Positions 37,377 through 48,583 of a stretch of DNA of 64,000 nt are shown here, in pieces (the first letter of the stretch is position 1; every line of letters begins with the position of its first letter). Below the pieces are notes generated by a model, which had not been told where the DNA came from, did no database searches, and was given only the letters and a program-made list of their open reading frames with translations. This DNA is from Hofstenia miamia (lineage: Eukaryota > Xenacoelomorpha > Acoela): assembly GCA_004352715.1 (NCBI GenBank), contig SCFE01000066.1, forward strand, positions 1,875,311 through 1,939,310, read 5' to 3'. The translations under genes were made by a program, and so were the position numbers.

Positions 37377-38099
37377 GTATGTGTTTTGCTTTTTAATATT
37401 AACTATGAAAATCTATTCTAGTTCAGAAACTAAACTTATTGTGTGGGAGCTCATTTACAATTCCCAATGGGAGTTATGGGATATAGTAACTTCGCTCTTT
37501 TGATATTCTTCTATATCTTAATTTTCTACTCGTTCATTTCAAAATCCCTATTATCTCTCATCGCCTGTACCATTGGTAACTATATTTTCGCAAACATTGC
37601 AATTATTTCTCTTCATCGCCTTTGTTGTTTTGAAAATCCTTCATGTGTTTTCTTACCTTAACTAGTGTTTTATGACTGGAGCTTATTGGCTGGTTGTAGC
37701 CGACCGCTAATATGTTTTTGCAGCTATGACTGACCGCAAATATTGAAGACATTTTCGACTGTAAAATTTTTGTTGTATATAATATTCACCACACTATTCT
37801 TTGTCAAAACTCTATTTAATTCAGTTTGCAAGTCAAAGCTAAAGTTAAACTTACGTCGCCGAAACCGAAATTTGAAAATTGAAGGCTTAGCCAACCGCGG
37901 CTGTAATAACTCAGGTCGTAACCGCTCGTCAGCCGCAAAGCACTATTTGAAGACATTTTAAGCATTGTTATTATAAATTTTTTTGTTAGACAAAAATTCG
38001 TTGTATTTATGGTTAAAAGAGCAACTTGTTTATTTTTGGTGTTTGCGCATAGAAATTGTTTTGCGCAGCCATATATAATTTATTTGCATTTTTATTTAG
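37377..38099. other. Intron
   Basis: AT-rich, no gene. The open frames here read through the exon boundary and are not separate genes. Confidence 0.6.
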
Positions 38100-38232
38100 A
38101 GTTTGTTATGAGCAAGTAAGAACTCATAAAATTATGAAGACAATGATGCTTTCTGCTTTTTGGCATGGATTTTACCCTGGATACTATTTTATTTTTATTA
38201 ACTCCGCTGTCATCATCCAGCTTACCAAACAA
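38100..38232 (+). CDS. MBOAT1/2-like lysophospholipid acyltransferase, catalytic-His exon
   Basis: Acceptor TTTATTTAG, donor GTATGT. One base completes the lysine codon begun in the previous exon, then 44 codons end in phase 0. The peptide VCYEQVRTHK, then LSAFWHGFYPGYYF holds the invariant MBOAT histidine (in WHG) within a hydrophobic segment. In MBOAT1/2 this motif reads SAxWHGxYPGYY, a close match that favours MBOAT1/2 over other family members. Confidence 0.88.
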
Positions 38233-38524
38233 GTATGTTCCTTCAAATGTATCTTAAATTTAATAGACCGCTTTTTACTGTTCAAAATTTTCTAAATTTT
38301 TAATGAAAAAATGCTAAAATTTATCTTTGGCAAAAAAATTTTTCCGATATTTTGCATTATTACTAGTGACTTATAAGAAACCATTGATTGAAGTATCTTA
38401 TTTAAAAATGGCTTTAGCATTTAATACTACCGGGAATGGTACTACAATTGGAATGCATTAGCTCGTATCTTATCGATTAATAGTTATGGTTCATGAGGGA
38501 TTTAGTTTTACCTTTTCCGTTTAG
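38233..38524. other. Intron
   Basis: 292 bases, AT-rich, ending in a TTTTCCGTTTAG acceptor. Confidence 0.8.
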
Positions 38525-38676
38525 TTTAGAAAACACGTCAGACCGATCTTCCTGCAGTCTTCATATCTGAAGTTTTGCTACGATGTTGTTTCCTGGGTCT
38601 TTAAAACCTCAATTATGAATTACATGGCAGCGTACTTTATCCTTCTGAGCTTTGATATTTGTTGGAGAATGATAGT
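38525..38676 (+). CDS. MBOAT1/2-like lysophospholipid acyltransferase, near-C-terminal exon
   Basis: Phase-0 start after TTTCCGTTTAG, 50 codons plus two bases, donor GTAAGT. The peptide begins FRKHVRPIFLQSSYLKFCYD and continues with two hydrophobic stretches, matching the membrane segment after the catalytic histidine in MBOAT1/2. The last exon, expected to carry one more membrane segment and a lysine-rich ER tail, was not identified downstream. Confidence 0.8.
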
Positions 38677-39556
38677 GTAAGTCTCCTTTGTCATTTATTC
38701 AGTAAAATTCCACATTGTTTGACAACTATTATTTTTGTCAACCACTTTTTACTATAAAATTCTAAAACTTCGTACAAAACAGACGTTCAAAAGAATTTCA
38801 TGCTGCAAAACAGCCATGTATTTATACGATATCAGGCCGAAACTGAGGGATGGTTATTACTAGACCATTATTTATTATATATGAAATATTTCAGCGACTT
38901 GGGAGCCAATGAGGTTTTGCACAGCACGAACAGATATTCAATGAGATATGAGGTCTTTCTCTGATGGAAATTTAAGGTAGTATTGAATTAGAAGTTTAAA
39001 ATTTGCTGTACAGTCTATAGACAGATTATATACAATGTTTTACAAAGAATTAGCACGAACTTTTGACTAGACCGTTTCTAATAGTATTTTGGCTAATTAT
39101 TGCATCCAAACAATTTGTGAGTAGTCCATACCCGAATTTTTATAAAACATGAAGTGTTTTCGATTTTTTGATATTTGAATGTAATATAAGCATGCTAAGA
39201 GGTTTTACATATCGTGATACATGTTGTAAGCTTTTCAAAACACTTTTTACGCTCTTGTCGGCATAGTATAAAGAATCTTGAAAAATCGAAATATAGTATG
39301 ACAATAAGTTGCACAAAAAACAACGAATTTGATGAAATTTACGTTTTAGTATTCAGATTTTTCATAATTTATTTTTCAAAAAATGAAGTTGCAAACCATG
39401 AAGAAATTATTCAGACCGTATTGAAAAGGTCATGTACATGCAATAGTTTTTCACTACCCAGTGTTGCATTGTCTAGTGAACGTATTTTAAAATGTGTTCT
39501 ATTCTTAGTTGGTGCATGGTGGAATTGTTAACTTTATATATATATATATATATATA
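38677..39556. other. Non-coding stretch (intron or 3' flank of the MBOAT-like gene)
   Basis: No gene. A usable TTTCAG acceptor at about 38893 is followed by a short open frame in the right phase, but its peptide does not resemble the family C-terminus. Confidence 0.5.
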
Positions 39557-40275
39557 TTAGGGTGGTCATTATTTGAGGTAGAAAAATTTTTTTTTGAATT
39601 TTTTTGCACAGATCATCAAAAAGTTTTCAATTCCTATAAAATCAAGTTCTGTAAAATAGTATTGCAAAATATTACAATTTAGAGGTAGTTCAAGTCATCT
39701 TTAATTCAGGCTTGTAGGCGTTATATGTTTACTCATTCATGTCTGGGGAATAATACAATTTAGAACAATCTGCGACAATAAAGTTCTATTTGGATCCGAA
39801 TTTCTTGCTTTATGGGTGATCGAATCAAATCATCATGGCGAACAGTGCTCATTGTCTGCAGTGTTCGCAAAATTCAAATGTCCTCAATGCCACATTCCAT
39901 TAAGTGCCAATCTATGTTTTAAGCGACAACACAAAGATCTTTCCAAAAACTCCCAAGCGGACTTTACTGAAAACTAGTGAATGACTAGGAAACAATCAGT
40001 ATCTATCCTACATATTATATAATTTACATGTTTTCTGTCAAAATATAATAAAATATGAATATTTTTTTCATGTAAAAATCCATTTATTTGGATCGATTCA
40101 ATGAGCATCTTCTAACAATGTTTGTTAAATAAAGTTCCAAAATAAAGAAGCCTTGAGCAACCTCCAAATACCAACATTTTTTAAAAATATTCTACATGCG
40201 GTATTTTTGTCATGATTCGGCATTTTTACAAGGGTCTGCAATAGAAAAATTGGAAATTGTAAAATAAGGACCACC

Positions 40276-40279
<4 letters not shown>
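39557..40279. mobile_element. MITE with AGGGTGGTC terminal inverted repeats
   Basis: TTAGGGTGGTCATTATTT at the left is matched inversely by AAATAAGGACCACCCTAA at the right, about 720 bases apart. (TA)n microsatellite lies on both sides, compatible with insertion at TA as in Tc1/mariner-type elements. No transposase was recognised inside. Confidence 0.65.
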
Positions 40280-40283
<4 letters not shown>

Positions 40284-40310
<27 letters not shown>

Positions 40311-40462
40311 NNNNNNNNNNNNNNNNNNNNNNNNNNNNNNNNNNNNNNNNNNNNNNNNNNNNNNNNNNNNNNNNNNNNNNNNNNNNNNNNNNNNNNNNNN
40401 NNNNNNNNNNNNNNNNNNNNNNNNNNNNNNNNNNNNNNNNNNNNTATATATATATATATATA
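40284..40462. repeat. (AT)n microsatellite with 134-N gap
   Basis: Alternating TA on both sides of N at 40311-40444. Confidence 0.95.
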
Positions 40463-41749
40463 ATTAGACATAATTCCACAATGTTTATATATAAGTTTGT
40501 AATAAATTTTATTCTCAAAACAACAATTGCATCATTTAAGAATATTGGTATGACTTCTAGAAACTTCACAATCACAGTAGGACAACATGAATCAAAAATC
40601 TATATCAGACCATTCATAGACCTGCAAAAATACGATCTACATATATATGTTTGCCAATCGACAATGTTCAGCCATGTGTCATAGAATATAGAATCTATGT
40701 ACAGTATGTTGAATTATTCGTATCAAGCTTGAATATAAGGATTTATATGAATCTAAATTAGAATTACAAAATTTATAGTAATATTGGGCGCAATTATGAA
40801 AGATAACAAATTGTTATAATTTATTTTTGTGTGAATGATTAAAGAATACCGGTTACTTTCCGAAGCATGTTTAAACATAGTTTGTTTTTAGTTTGAAAAA
40901 TTGAAGTAATTTTATTGCTATATATAAAAGAATTATCTAATTTTTTAACATTTAGATCTCACTATTTCATCATATTTTTACTTTTTGAATTCTTTCTCTT
41001 CGCCGTTTTTGCTGTTTTGGATGCAAGGAGCAAAAAGTCTAAATGATTCGTTTTTTACTGAAGAAGATTTGTACATATAATTTTTATTTGTGTTAATTTA
41101 TTGGGTGCTGTTATAACTTCGTTTAAATTGTATGTGAGCAGACTTTTGATATTGTCTGTTGTGCAGTACAGAGTTGCATCCGGGTCAGAGAGTTACCGGT
41201 TCAGATTATCTCTGTGTCACATAGGTAACTGCGTTACATTTTGTGACCGTGTTCCAACTCTGATTCGAAATATTTGTATGACCAACTAAAATTTTATGTG
41301 TTATTGTTTAATTTAACGTTAACTTATATACGAATACTAATATGCAGTGTAAAAAGCGCTACAAATTTATTATCGCTTTTGGCTTATTCATAAACGATAT
41401 TTATTAAGCGGCAAATGAATATTTTTTTAGAGTTTCTTATGCACACCTTTCGCTTTATGTCAGCGAATAGTGGTCTGTTTGAACAAAATATGTATTGTAT
41501 ATTGCTAGAATTATTAGTAAATAAAATTATTATTCTAAATATGTAGATCAGAGATCGAAGTGGGGCAGATTTTTGTGAACTGCCCTATCTCGCCACACAG
41601 ACGTTGTGCCCTGCCCCATTTTCGCAGGGCAATATGTTAAAATATCGAATAGTACTAAAGATAGAAACCAATATTAAAAACCTTTCCACAATATAAGAAA
41701 TTACTTGCGAATGTGGTTCACAATAATTTGGAGACCAAGAAATTTACAA
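40463..41749. other. Non-coding stretch
   Basis: No gene recognised. A GC-richer patch near 41570-41635 has short inverted GGGCA/TGCCC words. Confidence 0.5.
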
Positions 41750-42960
41750 ATAAGAATTAGACAACGCAAAAATCAAACATTTCAAATCACTTTGACAGGA
41801 AATTTACATATAAAGCATTTTGAACATGAAATAGTTCAGAGTAATGTTATAAATTATCTTGGAGTTAAAATCGATAAGGAATAAAAACTTTTAGGCTGAA
41901 AATGGTTTGCGCAGATAATTATTTATATTCTTTAGGAAATCTTGAAATGCCTATCATAAACATAATGAATAATTTTGCCGTACTACAAAATATGTCATAT
42001 AAAAATAGAAAAGGATTAGCAAAAATTCTGTAAAAAAATACGAATTTATGACATTGCAATTCAATGATGTGCTTTCGAACGCACTTTATTCGAGCGATTA
42101 TTACATGATCAAATAACGGAACATATAAATAAGTCCTTAGCATACTAGTAAATATTATCCCATATAGCAGAAATCTCATAAGTTATTGAAGCAGACATCT
42201 GAGTAAAAGAAAATGTTTTCCTGATTGGCTTTCTTTTAACAATGATGTTTCTCAGGACCGATTTTAGGTCGCCATCTTTTCAGTTTATATGTTAACAACA
42301 TGCACACAATAATTGATTCTAATTGAATTCAACATGCCAATGAATCTATAGCTCTAAATTGTAACAAGTTTTTGACGTAAGTTAGCAAGCAGAAGTTGCT
42401 AATAGAACAGAATGTTTTGCTCACGAAGAATAATTACGATGTTTCAGCATTAACTCTAATTCTCAATAATGTTAAGGTTCCTATTGCAGACAATTTCAAA
42501 TGTTTAGGAGTAACTTTGTGCTCGAAACTAAATTTTGAGTCTCTACATTAATGCAATAGTTGAAAAATTGTCAAAGTTTAGAAATATGTCAATGATAACA
42601 TTGCAACTACAAACCTGTGCGATAATCCAATTTTTCCATGCATTTATAATGAGTCTCCTAAACTATGCGAACATAAAATTCTTCAAGAACTAGGCACTTT
42701 ATTTCTAGATCTATCCTTTTCGCAAGACAGTTAATCACCTTAAACACTGTTTACATTTTTTATGCTCAAGAAATTATCAATTTTTAATTGGATTTCAATG
42801 CCTGGTTATATTTATAAACGGAATTCCCGATCAAAATAATTTACCTATTTTAAGCATAAAAATATAGTTTTGAAGTAAGCATTCATTAATATTGATATTC
42901 GGACATGAAACTCAGTACCTAAATCAAAAGAATATTTTGAGGTTATGTATGAACTTAAAA
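41750..42960 (+). pseudogene. LINE reverse transcriptase thumb-domain fragments
   Basis: Two short blocks resemble the post-catalytic part of LINE reverse transcriptases. At about 41790-41885, a HFEHEIVQSNVINYLGVKID stretch precedes a stop. At about 42450-42680, a block contains ADNFKCLGVTLCSKLNFE and later FHAFIMSLLNYAN. In CR1/Jockey-type enzymes a V-x-x-FKxLGVxxD motif is followed by a helix and an A-x-I-x-S-x-L-xYA motif. Frames shift between blocks. They may be two separate truncated copies. Confidence 0.45.
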
Positions 42961-43499
42961 AATAAACGCATCATTTACTTCACATGCCGCCACCATTATC
43001 AAAAAGTTTCCCCAAAATTATTTATAGCATACCATCAAGATAACATATACAATCTAAATATCAATGAAACAAAGAAAACGCAAAAATAAGAAAAAAATGA
43101 AATTATAGAAATTGGATCTGATGGAGAATATATTTCAATCAACAAATCAGAAGATGCTGAGCAATCCAATTCGCACACAGCAGTTTTCGTTACTATTTTT
43201 AAATACTAACATTTGTAGTATATGTGTAGTATTGTAGTATTGTGTAAACGTTCGGGACTTATCAAGCATCATACTGTCAATGGTTCCAGATATGAAGATG
43301 CAGTGCCCTCGTTCGCCTGTAATCCCTCACTTTTTGATATTGAAGTTTTTTTTATCCCTACCAGAAAGATTGTTTAAATCAGCACCCGTAATCTCTGGGC
43401 TAAAGTTGTGTCACTCTTTTAGTAAGGTTAAGCGGGAACCAAGTTTCATTAATCATTGGGTGTAGATTTTTATTTTGCCTGCGTGTGTTCTCCGGTCTT
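42961..43499. other. Non-coding stretch
   Basis: Nothing recognised beyond short unassigned open frames. Confidence 0.45.
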
Positions 43500-43790
43500 C
43501 TCGTGGGGTTTCCAAACACCTGAAATACGAAGAGTCAAATCTCAGGAGCCGCTCAGAACGTTGGTTGAATGGTGATTATGCTCAACTCTTGTACGAAGCA
43601 ACCGTAAGTTCTGGCAACATTTAAAATATATCATCTTCTATCAGTTCCAGCCAAAATCTTAAAAGAGCTAGACAGCTTGGTCACAAAGGCAGTTTTTCTG
43701 GATCTGATGATCTAAGCTTCGATGAGCAAACATTTTATGCACTGAAGGAAACTCAAAAAATAAAATAGATTATGGTACTGTAGACACTGA
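43500..43790 (+). pseudogene. Possible N-terminal fragment of a mobile-element ORF
   Basis: Reading + strand pieces gives SRSERWLNGDYAQLLYEAT and, in another frame, NLKRARQLGHKGSFSG followed by FYALKET. This resembles the segment before the reverse transcriptase in the family noted at 7580-8640 (a RxxRW-xxGDxxxLxxEA helix, then RAxxLxxxGxxSxA). It is short and broken, and stops against the 3' end of the LINE at 43827. Confidence 0.3.
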
Positions 43791-44029
43791 GCCATTCGCG
43801 ATAAACAAAGACATTCGGATTAAATGTAAGATAACATAAGATAAGATATTCTTTATTCAGATAATATTCTCAATTACAAGACTGGTTATTATCTGAATAG
43901 CGTCAAGAATGATAAATAACTATAATATTTACAAAAAAATAACAAGACTACAAAATCTGTTCTGTTCAAGCTATGGAAATTAATTGCGCGTTATTGTATA
44001 ATCTTTATTGTAAAATTTGAATCCTAACC

Positions 44030-45660
44030 ATGATTTACCAAAATGAATTTTTCCTTCAACATAGAGGCTTTCAATTTTCTTTTAAACTTAATTGCGAATT
44101 GCAACATTAATAAAAGACTGTTGCTTGATTTTTTTACGAAATTTAATGCTAGTATAATGATTAGTTCTTATATTGCGCTTATGACAGAAGTTGGGAAATG
44201 ATATTGAATTATAAGGAGGTAATTGATTTGTAATTTTAAAAAACTTTATCAAAATATTAAAATAAAAAGTTGATTTGGAAACAGCAAGGATCACAAAATG
44301 TAATTTCTTGTTTTGGAGGAGTTTTTCTGACAAACAATCAATGCTCATTTTAATTGTATTGTAAGTTTTTTTACTAATGAATCATTTAAACTTGAAAAAA
44401 GTGTATTTGCATAATTAAGATGACTCATGACTAAACTATGAAATAATTGAATCATATTGGCAGAGGGTAAGTGTTCAGCTACGTGTGATATTGTTTTAAT
44501 ACTAATTGCCATGCGCTTTGAAATTTCTTTTACTTACAGCTTGTATGTTAATTTTGAGTCAATAGTTATGCCTAGATATTTGAAGGATTCTTTAGGGAAG
44601 ATTGAGACGTTATTAAAAGTAAGTCAAAATTTGGTAGTAATACATTTTTTCCCTGAGGATTCAAGATGCAAAATTCAGTTTTTTTACAGTTGTTGTTAAT
44701 TTGTGCATGTTAAAATATTTACTCAATTTTTCACAATTTTGTTTTACATCATTTATTGCTTGATTTAAGGATGTATTTCCACTAAAAATGCATGTATCAT
44801 CGGCGTAATGAATCAATTGACAATTCGCATGTTGCTGCATGTCGTTTACATATATGTTAAAAAGTAGCGGTCCATGAATGGTACTTTGCGGTACTTTAGA
44901 TAACTTGATATTAATTTAACGCTACTTTCAGAAATTCCTAGTTTTTCTAATTTCATACATAAGATATCGTGATTAATAGTCAAAAGCTTTTGAAAGATCG
45001 AAACACGCCACTGCAACAAATTAGTCAGATCAAAAGATGATTGCTAATTTTCGGTAGCATACGAAAGAGCATCATCAGTTGAAAAATACTTGCAGAAACC
45101 AAATTGTGTTTTTGACATTAATTGGTGTTTTGAAAGGTGGTCACTAATTTGATTATGTAAGAGTCGTTCGAAAATTTTACTTATTGGCGAAGTAATTGAG
45201 ATCGGCCTAAAGTTACATCTTTCTTTTTTAAAAACCGGAGTAATATATACTTGTTTCAACTAATTTGGAAAGTTGTTTGGTTTTAAGGATTCATTGAAGA
45301 TGAAATTTAAAGGTTCAGCAATTATAGAGGCAGTTGCTTTTAATATCNTTGGTATTAATAATGAGACTCCTCCACCACTCGATTTTCCTAATAGATTATT
45401 AGGTTCTGTCTCACTTCCCCCAAACTCATTTTCCCCAAGTCTGACGTCACAAAATATTANTTTTAAAAACCGGAGTAATATATACTTGTTTCAACTAATT
45501 TGGAAAGTTGTTTGGTTTTAAGGATTCATTGAAGATGAAATTTAAAGGTTCAGCAATTATAGAGGCAGTTGCTTTTAATATCAATAAAGGAATTTTAGAT
45601 GGACCACTAGATTTATTGGCGTTTAGTTTATTAACTGCTTTAATCATTTCGTANNNNNNN
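44030..45660 (-). pseudogene. LINE reverse transcriptase region
   Basis: Minus-strand motifs: NFRPISITSPISKIFERLL (about 45210), QFGFCKYFSTDDALSYATE (about 45070), GPLLFNIYVNDM (about 44860), HYADDTCIFSG (about 44790, the YADD catalytic pair) and, near the end, KFKRKLKASMLKE (about 44070). The order and spacing are those of CR1/Jockey-group reverse transcriptases. Stops, frame changes and an assembly duplication interrupt the frame. The role was target-primed copying of the element RNA. Confidence 0.75.
45226..45582. repeat. Exact 122-base direct repeat around a 111-base segment bounded by single Ns
   Basis: 45226-45347 and 45461-45582 read identically, base for base, as far as I can check. 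The 111 bases between them (45349-45459) are bounded by single Ns at 45348 and 45460. On the minus strand their low-coordinate end encodes a SGGGVSLLIP endonuclease piece that belongs beside 46860-46868, so this arrangement looks like a scaffolding error rather than biology. Confidence 0.85.
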
Positions 45661-46229
45661 NNNNNNNNNNNATTTCTTTAAACTCTATTTTGATTAGTTT
45701 TCTATGTAGTTAAGATTGCTGAAATACGAATTACAAGTAAATATATGTAAATATGCTCTATAATTTGCATTTAGTAAACATTTAGCAGTCCTTCGAAAAT
45801 CTGTTTAAATTTAAAATAGAAATTTTGGGGTATTTTACTATTAAAATTTTGTGATAGATATTTGATATAGGGTCCTTTAAATTTTCCCAAGTTAACAAAT
45901 GTTTCGCTTAGTACATTAGTAATGTCAAAATCACNNNNNNNNNNNNNAAAATAGAAATTTAATTATGTTCATTATTTTTGTAGTTTGTACTTTATTGTAA
46001 TAGGTAATAGTAGTAATAAAATAAAGGGTTCTATNTTTTGCAGTGTTAGCAATCTCATGAATGAGCTTCCATTTGGACTTTTGGTTTGGTAAAATTTTTA
46101 CAAGCGTTGTTCTTTTCAATAATCAATTTTTTGCATAAATCAGTTAACCAAGGTTTAGATTTGTTATATTTGGAGGAAGAATTTTTAAAATTAAAAAGAT
46201 CTTTTCTGGACAGAAATATTAAGGTGTTT

Positions 46230-46868
46230 TTCAAAAATTGAAATCAATTTTTCTCTCATAGAATTAGTATCTTGTGCATAATACACTTCATGCTAATTTT
46301 CTAGAGTCAGCGATAATTTTAGTTTTTCAACATCATAATTATTTTTTCCCGAATTTTGGTCCATTTCCTAACTATTGAATTTACTGGTTTCATTTTTATA
46401 AAGCTAATAGAAGTAATGCAATGATCGGAGAACGGATATTCAGCAGTAAAATGTGTAAGTTTTGAAAAATCATTATCTGACATTATGAAGTAATCAATAA
46501 GCGTGCTGCTCGTTGCAGTGACATTTGACGGCGTAATTTTATTAACAATATTCAGATTAAACATATTTAGTAAAATGTCAATTTTATCTCGTTCTTTTGG
46601 TCCAAATAATTAATGTTGTAGTCTCCCATTAAAACACTGCTTTTATTTTCAGAAACAGCTAGAACCAATTCATTTTCCAATTGCTCAATGAAATAATTCG
46701 AATATTTTTTGTGCGGAGAATAAGAAACATTTATCAGTTGTTTTTATATGTAGCATTTTTTAAAGGATTTGATATTTCTACCCACAAGCTTTCAAATTTA
46801 GATACGTCGCTATGCTTTATATCTTCGCGTAATTTATGTTTGAAAATTTTTGGTATTAATAATGAGAC
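46230..46868 (-). pseudogene. LINE AP-like endonuclease region
   Basis: Minus-strand pieces: KFESLWVEISNP near 46780, then a segment ending in LFGPKERDKIDILLNMFNL (about 46560-46615), TSSTLIDYFIMSD (about 46480) and FSDHCITSI (about 46420), the last holding the SDH motif of exonuclease-endonuclease-phosphatase enzymes. The reading is broken by stops between 46620 and 46770 and enters the 1000-N gap. Confidence 0.65.
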
Positions 46869-47868
46869 NNNNNNNNNNNNNNNNNNNNNNNNNNNNNNNN
46901 NNNNNNNNNNNNNNNNNNNNNNNNNNNNNNNNNNNNNNNNNNNNNNNNNNNNNNNNNNNNNNNNNNNNNNNNNNNNNNNNNNNNNNNNNNNNNNNNNNNN
47001 NNNNNNNNNNNNNNNNNNNNNNNNNNNNNNNNNNNNNNNNNNNNNNNNNNNNNNNNNNNNNNNNNNNNNNNNNNNNNNNNNNNNNNNNNNNNNNNNNNNN
47101 NNNNNNNNNNNNNNNNNNNNNNNNNNNNNNNNNNNNNNNNNNNNNNNNNNNNNNNNNNNNNNNNNNNNNNNNNNNNNNNNNNNNNNNNNNNNNNNNNNNN
47201 NNNNNNNNNNNNNNNNNNNNNNNNNNNNNNNNNNNNNNNNNNNNNNNNNNNNNNNNNNNNNNNNNNNNNNNNNNNNNNNNNNNNNNNNNNNNNNNNNNNN
47301 NNNNNNNNNNNNNNNNNNNNNNNNNNNNNNNNNNNNNNNNNNNNNNNNNNNNNNNNNNNNNNNNNNNNNNNNNNNNNNNNNNNNNNNNNNNNNNNNNNNN
47401 NNNNNNNNNNNNNNNNNNNNNNNNNNNNNNNNNNNNNNNNNNNNNNNNNNNNNNNNNNNNNNNNNNNNNNNNNNNNNNNNNNNNNNNNNNNNNNNNNNNN
47501 NNNNNNNNNNNNNNNNNNNNNNNNNNNNNNNNNNNNNNNNNNNNNNNNNNNNNNNNNNNNNNNNNNNNNNNNNNNNNNNNNNNNNNNNNNNNNNNNNNNN
47601 NNNNNNNNNNNNNNNNNNNNNNNNNNNNNNNNNNNNNNNNNNNNNNNNNNNNNNNNNNNNNNNNNNNNNNNNNNNNNNNNNNNNNNNNNNNNNNNNNNNN
47701 NNNNNNNNNNNNNNNNNNNNNNNNNNNNNNNNNNNNNNNNNNNNNNNNNNNNNNNNNNNNNNNNNNNNNNNNNNNNNNNNNNNNNNNNNNNNNNNNNNNN
47801 NNNNNNNNNNNNNNNNNNNNNNNNNNNNNNNNNNNNNNNNNNNNNNNNNNNNNNNNNNNNNNNNNNNN
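46869..47868. other. Assembly gap of exactly 1000 N
   Basis: A round-number placeholder, so true distance is unknown. It separates the LINE from Polinton copy A. Confidence 0.99.
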
Positions 47869-48479
47869 CTCCAACAGTGAAAAATGACAAATCACCAGTA
47901 GATTTCTTACCAGAAGACTTTAGAATGCTTATATATGGAAAATCAGGATGTGGAAAAACTAATTTATTAATGGATATGATTTTAAGACCTCTTATATATT
48001 ATGATAAATTATACATCTATACTCCAAATTTTCATCAAGAAAAAATACAAAATCTAATTAAGATAATGAAAAGCGTATCAAATCAAGTAGGTTATAGTGT
48101 TTTGGAAATATTACCAGAAGAATTTCTAAAAAAACTAATGAGTATTCAACAACAGGTAGAAAAATAGTTATCTTTGATAATCTTGTAAATGCCCCAGAAA
48201 AGACACAGAATAAAATTGCAAATCATTTCACTGATGGTCGTCATCATAACATATCAGCAATCTATATTTCACAATCATATTACAATGTTCCAAAGAAAAT
48301 AAGGACAAATTGCACACACATGGTTTTATACACTCCTGTTAATAATCATGACAAAAATTCAATTGCTAAGGATAATTCTTTTAACCCAGACCTTTTTGAA
48401 AGTTTGTCTAAATATGACTTTCTTTTTATAAATAAGGAAAAGGAACCTGTACATAAAAACTTTAATGAAACTTTGTAAT
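47869..48479 (+). pseudogene. Polinton packaging ATPase, copy A (frameshifted)
   Basis: Near-identical to the intact ATPase at 54919, but the first ~10 codons fall in the gap. The Walker A loop GKSGCGKT is intact (about 47938). A one-base deletion near 48130 shifts the frame shortly before Walker B, ending the first frame at 48167; the rest continues in another frame to the TAA at 48477-48479. In Walker B the second aspartate is replaced (FDNL instead of FDDL). The copy therefore carries at least two damaging changes. The family is the FtsK/HerA-type motor that drives viral DNA into the capsid. Confidence 0.85.
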
Positions 48480-48554
48480 GGAACACACAGCAAAGTGTCC
48501 TTTATTTTAGGAGTTAAGCGACAACATGTTCTGTATTGCAAAAGATGTGGGTAA
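48465..48554 (+). CDS. Tiny overlapping ORF (29 aa) after the ATPase, copy A
   Basis: An ATG inside the last codons of the ATPase gene (different frame) opens a 29-codon frame that starts MKLCNG and ends HVLYCKRCG before TAA. Its C-terminal C-x-x-C could bind a metal. The region is almost unchanged in copy B (55538-55625), although that frame is broken by a one-base shift. Conservation of this interval, and the length consistency with the gap before the next gene, suggest a real micro-gene, but nothing proves translation. No family is recognised. Confidence 0.3.
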   Translation: MKLCNGTHSKVSFILGVKRQHVLYCKRCG

Positions 48555-48583
48555 AAAATATTTTCTAAAATACTTATATAACA

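Larger units (their letters stand above)
43827..46868 (-). mobile_element. CR1-like LINE, 5' end lost in gap, internally scrambled by assembly joins
   Basis: On the minus strand, from 46868 downward: endonuclease pieces, then reverse transcriptase, then a 3' UTR ending in a GAATATCTTATCTTATG-type pentanucleotide tail at 43827-43851. N runs at 45654-45671 and 45935-45947, and single Ns at 45348, 45460 and 46035, break it. The tail and the UTR word TTGACGCTATT recur in the small insertion inside the PolB gene (51672-51845), so this family was active after the Polinton inserted. Confidence 0.75.

Noticed and set aside
38894-38963. Possible last MBOAT-like exon after a TTTCAG acceptor
   Set aside because: Phase fits, but the peptide has no membrane segment and does not resemble the family C-terminus.
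46681-47895. Long open frames through the N run
   Set aside because: They consist almost wholly of undefined residues.
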